64,000 bases of DNA from NCBI GenBank assembly GCA_039545315.1, contig BCIM01000007.1:646745-710744 (forward strand), read 5' to 3'. A program made the position numbers and the translations under genes. The DNA comes from Kondoa malvinella (Eukaryota > Basidiomycota > Agaricostilbomycetes > Agaricostilbales > Kondoaceae). Below, one piece after another: positions 55,068 to 64,000 of the stretch (positions are counted from its first letter, which is position 1; each line of letters starts with the position of its first letter). The notes below the pieces were generated by a model that worked only from the letters and a program-made list of their open reading frames with translations, was not told where the DNA came from and did no database searches.

Positions 55068-56103
55068 ATGTCAACGCCAGATTCCAGCGCAGTGCAAGCC
55101 TCAGAACAGGCCAAAGATACAGTCACTGTAAAAGTGTATCGTCCTATAGCTGGCCCTTCCACGTCACTTCAACAAGTCCAGAGTGCGTTCCGCGTCATCC
55201 CCAGGTTACAACACAGATTCACAGCATATACCGCAGACCTACCTGAATCCCAGCATCCCACAACACATGAACTAGCTGTGGCATTCAGTGGACAGAGCAA
55301 GAATCGCGAAAAGCTTGTAGATGGGCCAATGCTCACTAGCAAAGTGAGGCGCCGCAGCTGGGACACAGACATGCCTGTTGATAATGTACACGTAGCTAAG
55401 GAACGAAAAAGCAGACAAGGAAGCTGCTTTGAAAAAGTCGAAATACCCTACCGTAAGCTTGTCCTTCTCAGAAATGTCAAAGGCTTATAATGGTGCAGGC
55501 AAAGATTCGCGTCAAGTTTGCTGATCAGACACAATTGGAAGCTACCTTCTCTTCCTCTAAAACCCTGGCTCCAGTGTATGATTTCGTCTCGTCGTGTCTT
55601 CGAGAAGATGCGCGGTCGAAACCTTTCTTACTCTGTAGGTGCTCATCTCTCTTTCGATCTAGTGTAGGCTGATGTGAAGCAGATCAAACACCACCACGCC
55701 GCGAATTTCGTCTGACAGACCCGAAAGTCTCTTCTCAATCCCTTCTTTCTCTCCAATTAGCACCTTCATCAATGCTCTACATTAAATTCGATGACGAAGC
55801 GCTAAATAGTCTGTCTTTCCTCTTACCTGCTTTTCGCCTTGACACTAATGGCTCATTTCGATAGACCGGGACTCTCAGCCTCCGCTCTTGGATGAACTGA
55901 TAGCGCAACAAGTGGACTTACCACCGCCGCCCACGTTTGAGCAAGTGAAAGATGATGGAAAGGGCAAAGTAGCTGCTACTTCTAGTGGAAGCACGGGGAG
56001 CGGGGAGAAGAAGATTCCGAAATGGTTGAAATTGGGCAATAGTGAGTACTCTGGTGTCGGTAGATTGCTGATGCTGATGCTGATGCGCGGTATAGAGAAG
56101 TGA
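55068..56103 (+). CDS. UBX-domain protein, ASPSCR1/TUG (yeast Ubx4) type
   Basis: TUG/ASPSCR1 proteins bind the AAA ATPase p97/Cdc48 through a UBX domain. Joined exons read VKVYRPIAGPSTS near the N-terminus, THELAVAFSGQSKNREKLVD, PMLTSK/LRNEKADKEAALKKSKYPT/ and AKIRVKFADQTQLEATFSS, PVYDFVSSCLRED, REFRLTDPKVSSQSLLSLQL, SMLYIKFDDEALN, then KKIPKWLKLGNKK at the end. The order PMLTSK, KYPT, UBX beta-grasp and a KWLKLG-type tail matches this family. The frame changes between 55340 and 55540 are explained by two short introns. A Pro-rich segment (VDLPPPPTFEQV) precedes the tail. Confidence 0.82.
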
Positions 56104-56354
56104 ATGCTGCCTGGCTTGTTGACTTCTTTCTTTTGGCCATTGGGGTTTTCTTTCTGCTTCTACTGTGCTCTTCTACTTTGCTGCCTCCCAGCGACTGTCG
56201 TAAGCATTGCTTTCTTGCCTGCGCGTGATATTACACTTTCGTACAAACAGCCCAAAGGCATCCTCTCCACAATTGTGCCTTGTCTCGGACGCTTGCTTAT
56301 CACGTCGATCGCTTGAATTACCCGCAACTCCTTTTCTCTTCCAAACAAGCAACC

Positions 56355-57067
56355 ATGGCCTGGATACTGAATGACATACAGTCTATCCTTCCGTTCGACA
56401 CCCCTCCTACCCCTGGTCCATTCCCTGAAATTGGCTCAATTGCTCCTTCGTCCTCGCTAACCTTACCAGATGGCCAAACGATACTAGCCTTCCTGAGGCA
56501 TTTAGGTCCCGTCTTTCCTTTCGCCTGTATCGAAATCTAGCTAAATCATTTTGTAGGCTGTCCCTTTTGCGAAAAGACAACCCGCAACATGATTTCCCTC
56601 GCTACTTCTAATCCGACCATCCAATTCCGCGCTATAGCCCACGCTCAACCAGAAGAGATAGACCAATGGAGATCCGACCTCAAGCTAGACTTACCGACCA
56701 ATGTTCAGATACTGTCTGATGCGGAGAGAAGATTGTATGCTGCTTATGGAGTAGGTCAAATTGGGTTGATGGATATCTTTGGTGGGGATGTGATGAGTAA
56801 AGTTGGAGAGCTTAGGAAGGAAGGGATCAGTACGTCCCTGTCTTGGATGGTAAGATGAGAACTGATGTGAGAGTAGAGAATGGGTTGACTATTGGTTCGA
56901 GGTATCAAGTGAGTCTCTGACGCGATTATAAGTGATAGAGCTGACTCGAGTAGAACAACGGAGCGTTTGCGTTGGATGAGCAGCATGTCGTTCGATGGAG
57001 TCACTTGGGAAAGAATTCGGGTGACATGGATGATCTGGGTGAGGCAGTGAGAACACTCAAGGCTTGA
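56355..57067 (+). CDS. AhpC/TSA-like thioredoxin-fold antioxidant protein
   Basis: Exons read MAWILNDIQSILPFDTPPTP, SSSLTLPDGQTILAFLRHLG, then CPFCEKTTRNM across an intron, AIAHAQPEEIDQWRSDL, LSDAERRLYAAYGVG and, in the last exon, GAFALDEQHVVRWSHLGKNS. The CPFC redox motif, the position of the second half and the ~190-residue length fit the AhpC/TSA (PF13911-like) family of fungal antioxidant proteins. Introns lie after FLRHLG, after GI and after SRYQ. The start at 56355 has an ACC ATG G context. Substrate peroxide and reductant are unknown. Confidence 0.8.
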
Positions 57068-57252
57068 TGGGACACTTTGAAGGTATTCTGTTCTACATGC
57101 TGGCGGCCTGCGGCTACAAGTACATGCATGCATCCACCTAAGAGCGGGGACCATCCTTCTCGTGCTCGAACCATTGCATTCCTTTCTGTTAATATCTGAC
57201 GCTGCAGCGCCGTTAGACATTGAAAATCCACAGCATCTATCAACTCGTCACC

Positions 57253-58714
57253 ATGCAATGGCTGTCCTCCCTGCGTAGCAGCTTGACTGAAAATGTGCCT
57301 GTCGAAAAGCAATCCGTCGAATACGACACCTTAGAAGCGGCTGTATGTGCTGTAGCCTGCTATAATCTTCCTCCATTCAGTTCCTCCTATTGTAGATCGC
57401 GTCTCTGCAGAATTACATTGATGTTTGGCTCCCCTTTCACTGTCGATTTCTCGAACTGAGATTGGCTGTAGCACGCTCCCGCTTTCTTCTCTGCTCGCGT
57501 TCGTCTTTGCCTTGACTCCACCTAGTGTGCTGACGGACAGAGCAGCGCGATAGACTACAGCTGCTTCCAGCTGCCGATCGAGCTCTTTTGACTTCGCATT
57601 CCTGCTTTTTGGCACAACTACAGCAGTTGGCGGCAATCAACGCAGCCTTTCTTCAAGAAGTTCTCGCTGCTAATGGGCACGGAGACCAGGATGAAGAGGA
57701 CTCGAATGATGGACTAGCCGGTATAGAATTGGAGGCCGACTTTGATCGTGCGATAGACTTCCTACGAGCTCTCAACAAAGACTGGAGCACATCTGTCTGT
57801 CTACCTACAGACCTCTGTCGTGATCCCAGCTGACGATTTAGTAGGCTGATATCGCTAACAATCGAGCTTGTTCTATTATCTTGGGTTCCTTGAAGGGCAT
57901 GCAAGGCTCAAATCAAGCGACGAAGTCTGTGCTAGTGCCCGGAGCTGGTTCTGCTCGGCTAGCGTATGAGATTGCCCTTCTAGGCTTTCTCACTCAAGGT
58001 TTGTCTTATCTACCATCAAATACATTACTGACAATTGAGATAGCGAACGACACCTCGCACCTCTTGCCTATGACTTGGCAATGGTTCCGAACAATCGACG
58101 CGCGAAAAGCACCTCGAGCAATTTACCCCTTCATCCACAAGAGTCAGAATTTCAAGCAAGAGGGCGATGCGACTCGTCAAGTCTATATTCCAGATGTCAT
58201 TCCTTCTCGCTTGCCAAACTTGTCTTTTGAAATTTCCGACTTTGTCCACACCTACTCTCAAGAAAAGCATACAGCTGCTTGGGATGTAATCGCTACCTGC
58301 TTCTTCATCGATACGGCTACCAACATCTTGGACTACCTACGAACAATCCGACATTGCTTGAAGCCCGATGGAGTATGGCTCAACTACGGTGATACGCGTT
58401 CCATTGCAGCTAGTTTGTCTCATCTTATCGTCATCCAGGACCTCTTCTATGGCATGACAAAGACGGCATTCACCTTACATTCAGTGAATTGAAGAACGTA
58501 GCTGCAGAGCTCGGTCTGTACATCCAGGTATGCCCGCTCTTTGCTGGCTGGCCCAGCTCTCATCTTGCGTAGCAAGTCGAATTTCACAAGACAGAATACT
58601 TTGCTTCTCCCGATTCGATGATACAGGTAAGTCGTCGTCCAGAAATCTAGCGTCTTGCTGATTGCAATGCAGCACATATACGATTGCGCTTCTTTCAAGG
58701 CTTACCTACAATAG
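57253..58714 (+). CDS. carnosine N-methyltransferase-like (N2227 family)
   Basis: SAM-dependent methyltransferase. The N-terminal exon is MQWLSSLRSSLTENVPVEKQ. Later exons give LAAINAAFLQEVLAANG, then SVLVPGAGSARLAYEIALLG (SAM motif I), HLLPMTWQWFRTIDA, RLPNLSFEISDFVHTYS, WDVIATCFFIDTATNILDYL and RTIRHCLKPDGVWLNYG, then LTFSELKNVAAELGLYIQ and VEFHKTEYFASPDSMIQ. This matches CARNMT1/N2227 proteins, which methylate carnosine-like peptides. The region 57340-57600 must hold one or two exons that I could not join cleanly. The last exon is taken as HIYDCASFKAYLQ; an alternative final exon reads VVKDEEESPG. Confidence 0.72.
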
Positions 58715-58982
58715 TCAATCTGTCTACCGGTGGTCAAAGACGAAGAAGAAAGCCCTGGCGATGTCGGACGCGAGTGTCGGAAGCCTTACTTGTCGAAGCG
58801 GCTCTGTGGGTACAGCGGTCCATCAATAGGTTGTATCTATCTGACGCTTGTACAGAAGCGAGGATATGCATGGACAGCGGAGTGCCATGCTCAGTATCAT
58901 GTGCTGAGTATAATGTACAAGTAATGCAATGCAGATCTATAAAATTACTGGTATGCTGCTATATGATCTCGTCCCGTTAACA

Positions 58983-61103
58983 CTATTCAGCTGTTGACAT
59001 CTTCAGTGGAAGCTGAGATTGGCTGGGCTCGCTACGTAGGTAAGGTTTCTAAACGAAGTCAGGCGATTGCGAAATGATTGTCTTAGCAGCGTACGGTAAC
59101 AACGAATGCCCTTTCAATAATTTCGGGCTTTCCGTCACATTCTTCGAAGCGCAGGGACGAGACCAAGACTGCTAGGACCGCTTTGATTTCCAAAATCCCA
59201 AAGCGCATGCCAATGCAGCCGCGAGGACCAGATAAGAAGGTGAGCAGATGTGAGTACATCGTGTAGCCTTGTGTAGCTGGTGCGACTGCTCCTGGCAAAG
59301 GCGACAACCAGCGAGCAGGGAGGAACGATTCCGCATTGGCGCCCCAGATTCGCTTGTCGGCTATACCGCTGTCAGCTCTACGTATACGTCTAAAGTCTCT
59401 ATCAATCGACTCACTGTTGATGGCTGCGATAGGAATTATGATGGGCGTGTCGCGAGGAAGATGCAACGCTTCAACTATGTTGCCGTCCTTTAGCGCGAGG
59501 GGGGTTGACAAGGGCAGTATAGTGTCTTCAATTGGCTGTTTCAATACGATGGGCACGCTGCATCTCAAGCGTAGGACTTCTTTCTGTAATGAATCGTCAA
59601 ATGGGCTGTCAAAAGGCATACAAGGAATACTTGCCGTGACAGCATCTAAGTAAGGAAGCCGAGACAGCTGATCTACAGCCAGCCGTCGACATGCTTCAGG
59701 CGCCAGACCCGCTTGTGCTTGTCGCAATTCGGCCCGAAGCTCTTCTTGTACGCCAGGATTTCGCGCAAGATCGTACAGCGCCCATGAAAGAGCCGTTCCA
59801 GTCGTTTCTGATCCGGCCAATAACACGTTCGACAGCTGTAGAAAGAGTCAACTCCTGCTATCAAGATACCACTAGTCTACTTGCTTGCCCTAGGACCTCT
59901 TCTTCTGAGAGACGAAGCTTCTCGTTATCTTCCGCCATGTTCGCCTTCACAAGTAAACTGAGTACATCTTTGCCTGGTTCTTGTTCGTGATTCAGAGCCG
60001 CAAGTCTCGCAGAATGCAGCATCTTCAGTGACTCGCTTCGTATTGTTGTAGCAATTCGTCGTACTCGCCGGAAGTCTTCCAGTGCTATAGATACGTTAGA
60101 ATCAGCTTAAGGGTCTATGCATCGAGACGACAAACGCAGGTAGGACATCCATGGCAGTATCGAGGATACAATGAACATGGTCACGCTCCACATTGACTGG
60201 AGGGAGTCGCCAAAAAGGTTAGATAAGACGCTGGCAAATGGATGGTCGAAACCATCCAAGAGATGAAAGTTCACGTTGAGTCCGGCTGAGCCTATCGAGT
60301 CTGATGCGCATCTGTTCGTCCACGCCAGCACGTCTTCTTGAGCAAAACCTTGACCATTTGCAACTCGCGAACAGAGCTGTCGACACAATTGTTCAGCTTT
60401 ATCGTAGAAGAGCGGCAGCATAGCGTTGACTCTTGTCGAATTCATTGCTGGAGCTAGTAGGCGCCTTTGCTTCTTGTGAGCGTCTGCAGCGGATTGAATC
60501 AATAGCAACACGGCACAAGACAGGCGATACTTACCGCCTTCCGAGAGGAGGATTCCATGGCCTAAAAGTCGTCCCAGGCCTTGATTGATGTGCGCCTGTA
60601 TCAACTCTTAGCTCAAAAGGCAATCTGGGAGAGCTAAGACTTACAGGTCTTCTGAAAGCGTACGCGTCAGACACCAGAATCTTGGTCAGAGCAGCTGGAT
60701 CGCTGATGACCACTCTATAACCCGAAGTCAGGGCAGCGCGGGAATAAGCGAAGACAGCTTCTTTACGCTTCCATGCCCAAAAGCACTGCACGATGTATTT
60801 AGCAAATGCAGGTTTGTAAGATCAGTACTCACGAGCAATACGATAGACTCCGCCAAACTGCTCCATCCATTCTTTATAGCACCAGCCAGACCCTCTTGGA
60901 TCCGCAAACATTGCTTCTGCGTGGCCTTTAACCCAAGATGGTCGCTTTGGTCCAGGCAGCGTGGCCGTGGCAGCAGTATAAGGATACCATATAAGAGCGT
61001 TCCAGAGCAGCCAGCCGAATACGGATAGGGGAATAAGAAGAATAGCGCACAGAAGGATGGATAGGTTCGGTAGGATGAAAAACACAAGAGAATCTCCAAT
61101 CAT
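58983..61103 (-). CDS. cytochrome P450 (copy 1 of a tandem pair)
   Basis: Membrane monooxygenase. An N-terminal anchor (IGDSLVFFILPNLSILLCAI, LLIPLSVFGWLLW) and the TLPGPKRPSWVKGHAEAMF proline-rich hinge precede helices with VVISDPAALTKILVSDAYAF and DVHKK-type sequence. The I-helix reads MLLAGSETTGTALSWALYD, the ExxR region KEVLRLRCSVP, and the haem loop FLSGPRGCIGMRFGILE. The final exon, after a 50-nt intron, is KPYLRSEPSQSQLPLKMS. The start at MIGDSL is preferred; the frame is open to 61235. It is 730 bp from the second P450 and clearly paralogous. Substrate unknown. Confidence 0.85.
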
Positions 61104-61831
61104 TTTGACTGAGCGAGCCCAAGATAAAGACGACAGAGAAAAGGCGCTGATCAAGAGCAGATAGCTGCGATGGTATGCGCGAGAGAAGAAGCATTCGCCT
61201 AAGGTGCGAGCCGAGCGAAGACACATTCGCAGCATTCGGACAACGAGGACGAATCCAGTACAGCTAGCGTAGAGAATGAAGCACTGCCTGTTGTCGTCTG
61301 CAAACCCTGTGCACTGCTTGATTACTTTGCGGCGACATTATGCAGTGTTGACACCATTTGCGAAGCTTGCGAGATACAAACGGAACCTAGCGATAGACAG
61401 TTTCCAGCCTATATAGTTGCGCTTATATGGCAGTGGGAAGTGTGGTGCCTTTAGAATCGAAAGGAGACAAGATGAGGTATTTCAGAGATTCAGAGATTTG
61501 ACCGATTTAAAGATATCACAATCACATAGCCACGCAACATTGACGATAGCAAGCAACGGCCGCTTTCAGCTTAGACATAACCAGGCGTCTGCTCAATGTT
61601 GATGTATTAAGATCTTTGAAGTATAGGCAAGAAGTGCTACGGAGAGATCCTTGAAGACGTCAAGGCGAATAGAGTAACACCACAGACAAGATTTCGTGAG
61701 TCCTTCGGCGCGCTGTTGATAGTCACAGCACTTCTTTCTGGCTGCGCCATGGCTGCGTAGGTCAAAAGCGAAGGACAAGCTGCAAAAGTAATACAACTGT
61801 ACAACAGTGATACGACACAAACGAGCTACAC
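61104..61831. other. intergenic region between the two P450 genes
   Basis: About 730 bp. Contains only short, featureless frames (61417-61602 plus, 61593-61820 minus). It separates two tandem paralogous P450 genes and is presumably the promoter of the first. No repeat shared with the genes was noticed. Confidence 0.5.
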
Positions 61832-64000
61832 TTATTCAGCCAAAGACACCTGCAGTGGTAGCTGGGAAAAGCTTGGGTCTGACTGGAGATACGGTTTCTA
61901 TCGACGGGTCGTCAGACCTGCTATCCGAGCGAGAAGCAAGCTTACAGTGACTACATATGCTTTGCCGATAATAGCAGGCTTCTCTTCACACTCCTTGAAA
62001 TCGAGCGACAGTATCAATGTTGAAAGAACGCTCTTGAACTCCAGCAACGCAAATTTCCAGCTGTAAGCCATGAGTGAAGCAGACTCGGACGGATGCAGGC
62101 GAACACACCCTATGCAACCGCGTGGACCGCTCAAGAAGGTAAGCATATGCGAGTAGAGCGTGTAGCCACGCGTCGCAGAGTCGACAGATTCTGGCAGGTC
62201 GGTGAGCCAGCGCTCAGGGCGGAAGGTCGACCCGTCTTCTCCCCAGATCTCCTTCAGTGCTATCGGCCTATCAGCGTAAATTTGGCAACCAGGAAAAGAG
62301 TGCTGACAGTTAATGGCAGCGATGGGCAAAACGAGAGGGGTTCCTTTCGGCAAGGGTAGAGCATCGATCGTCCTGCCATTGTTGAGTTGTATCGGCGCTA
62401 CCAGTGGTAGGATCACATCGTCGATAGGCTCGCGAATAGTGATTGGTACTGTTGATCGAATGAGAATGAGTCGTTGCAGTACTGTGACTACTGACTGGGA
62501 CAGCGCAAACGCAAGACTTCTTTCTGCTCAAGCATCTCAGTATATCCCAACACAAGCACAAGTAGTTCGTACAGTGACCGCATCCAGGTAGGGCAGATTG
62601 AGCAGCTGCTCAGCTGTTAATCGGCCGTCTACAGCTAGACTGGCCTGGGCTTCTCGCAGCTCCGATCGCAGTCTATTTTGCACTTGAGGTTGTTGGGCCA
62701 AGTCGAGAAGACCCCAACTCTGCCAGGACACGCACAAAGTCAGCGGATTCCACTTGGTTCTGAAAACCGCGTACCAAAGCTGTGCCAGTGGTTCTACAAA
62801 TACAAGTAAGCCGGATCTGATTAGAGAAGAAGAAGAAGAAGAAGAAGAAGAAGAGGCTTACTCAAAGCCAGCGAGGATGAAGGTCGACATTTGGCCCATC
62901 ACCTCCTCATCAGATAGACGCTGCTTCTCGTTGTCCGCTGCGACATTCGCCTTGACCAGCAAGCTCAAAATATCCTTGCCTTGTAACTTCTCACCATCCA
63001 ACGCAGCAGCTTTAGCCAGCTCCAGGATCTTGACTGATTCTTTGCGCAAAGTATTAGAAATGTTCTTTGTTCTTCTAGTGTCTTTAGTAGCTGTCATGGG
63101 ACATTAGAGCAGCTTTGTGGGCCAGACAAGCTCAACTCACGCAAATGTGCCAACCAAGGTAATTTTACCGAAAGAAAGAAAAAGGCGGCGTTCCAAGTCG
63201 ACGAGAGCGAATCGCCAAATAGATCAGAAAAAGCAGCAGCGAGAGGATGATCGCCATCATTGAGAGAATCAAAGTCGACACCAAGCCCTGCTTGACCAAT
63301 AATGTCCATAGTGCATTTGCTTGTCCAAGCTGATACGTCAACTCTTGCTGAACCAGAAGCATTGGCGACTAAACCCGTCAGACGATCGCGTAGTATTGCT
63401 GCTTTGTCGTAGAAGACTGGCAGCATAGCTTGGACATTGGGCACATTCAGAGCAGGTCCGAGAATGCGCTTCTGTTTCTTGTGTACATCTAGAGAATTAC
63501 CTTCAGTATGTAGTCTTGAAACAGCTAGAGATAGTGACGCACCTCCTTCTGCGAGCAAGATGCCTGGACCGACAAGGCGCGACAGGCCTTCCGAGATATC
63601 GTCCTGCAGCATCGTCAAGTCATGCCAAACGAAATGAACAAGGCATACGGGCTTCTTGAAGTTGTACGCATCAGTCACCAGAATCTTTGTCAACGCAGCG
63701 GGATCGCTTATTACGACCCTCTCAATTCCAGCAAACAGCGCAATCCGGTATATCCGTCCAAACTGGGCGTGCCAGTCGATATAACCATGTCCTGGACCTT
63801 GTGGATTGGCAAAGATGCTTGCAGTGTGGCCTTTGAAGAAGCTGGGTCGACGCGGTCCTGGCAAAGAGGCTGTTTGCGCGGTGTAGGGATACCAGACGAA
63901 CGTGTTCCATGCGAGACGATAGAAGAGATAGAGGAACAGATACAGAACAGCATAACCAAGAGTAGCCCATGTGAAGTGTTCAGCAAGGGAGAATGAGTCC
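61832..64000 (-). CDS. cytochrome P450 (copy 2, partial at 5' end)
   Basis: Continues past the window; no start codon is seen before 64000. The visible part begins DSFSLAEHFTWATLGYAVLY (membrane anchor), then ASLPGPRRPSFFKGHTASIF, FAGIERVVISDPAALTKILV, QAMLPVFYDKAAILRDRLTG, the I-helix region and ILPLVAPIQL. The PERW segment FRPERWLTDLPESVD and haem loop FLSGPRGCIG/WKFALLEF follow, then the last exon KPYLQSDPSFSQLPLQVS. It is a close paralogue of the neighbouring P450 but has an extra intron directly after the haem-loop codons CIG. A (CTT)n tract sits in another intron. Confidence 0.85.
62825..62854 (+). repeat. (GAA)n microsatellite in a P450 intron
   Basis: About ten GAA units on the plus strand. 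On the gene strand this is a CTT tract just after a GTAAGC donor, forming a polypyrimidine run inside the intron of the second P450 gene. Confidence 0.9.

Noticed and set aside
1..64000. Possible secondary-metabolite gene cluster around the P450s
   Set aside because: No synthase, terpene cyclase or dedicated regulator is near; neighbours are housekeeping genes.
1..64000. tRNA or rRNA genes
   Set aside because: No cloverleaf with matching A and B boxes and no rRNA signature was found on reading; a covariance-model scan would be decisive.

Overview
This window is nuclear DNA from a compact, intron-rich fungal genome, most probably a basidiomycete (yeast-like). The reasons are: about 33 tightly packed protein genes; many very short GT-AG introns (mostly 36-60 nt, branch points like CTGAC/CTAAT); and fungal versions of Pho88/Snd3, Def1, Fmp30, cytochrome c peroxidase, Rho3, an OGFr-like protein and a DUF3431 protein. 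The class is not resolved. No rRNA, tRNA, CRISPR array or bacterial-type operon was seen. Exon joins were made by hand from reading frame, splice consensus and family conservation, so exact borders are predictions.

Layout. 1-6.4 kb: C-terminus of a Ypp1/TTC7-like protein, NOP10, an arrestin-like protein, EXO5 and PHO88. 6.4-8.4 kb: a gene-poor stretch; a 22-bp inverted repeat bounds about 1.3 kb carrying a ~90-bp tandem repeat (candidate non-autonomous element). 8.4-19.6 kb: a putative HExxH metallopeptidase, GPI14/PIG-M, a single-pass protein with a possible Atg8-binding motif, a triose-phosphate-transporter-family carrier and an acyltransferase-3-like membrane protein. 20-28.4 kb: RHO3, a transketolase-family enzyme, an OGFr-like protein and a DUF3431 membrane protein. 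28.6-38.3 kb: phosducin/TXNDC9-like, NAPE-PLD-like, YjbQ/UPF0047, F-box-like, mitochondrial ribosomal uL29m, HAD hydrolase and an MFS transporter. 38.9-48 kb: DEF1, a secreted protein, a membrane-anchored small GTPase and a cysteine-rich membrane protein. 48.4-58.7 kb: a Vps39/Vps3-type tethering subunit, a WxGF/I-repeat protein, cytochrome c peroxidase, a TUG/UBX protein, an AhpC/TSA-like protein and a carnosine N-methyltransferase-like protein. 59-64 kb: two tandem paralogous cytochrome P450s, the second running off the window.

The genes are mostly unrelated housekeeping functions, not a pathway cluster. Common themes are membrane trafficking (Ypp1, arrestin, Rho3, Vps39/3) and ER membrane biology (Pho88/Snd3, GPI14). 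The strongest window-wide signal is gene structure: several genes have first or internal exons of only 2-11 nt, one start codon appears to be split by an intron, and some introns have non-canonical borders. Simple ORF callers would mis-annotate these genes.
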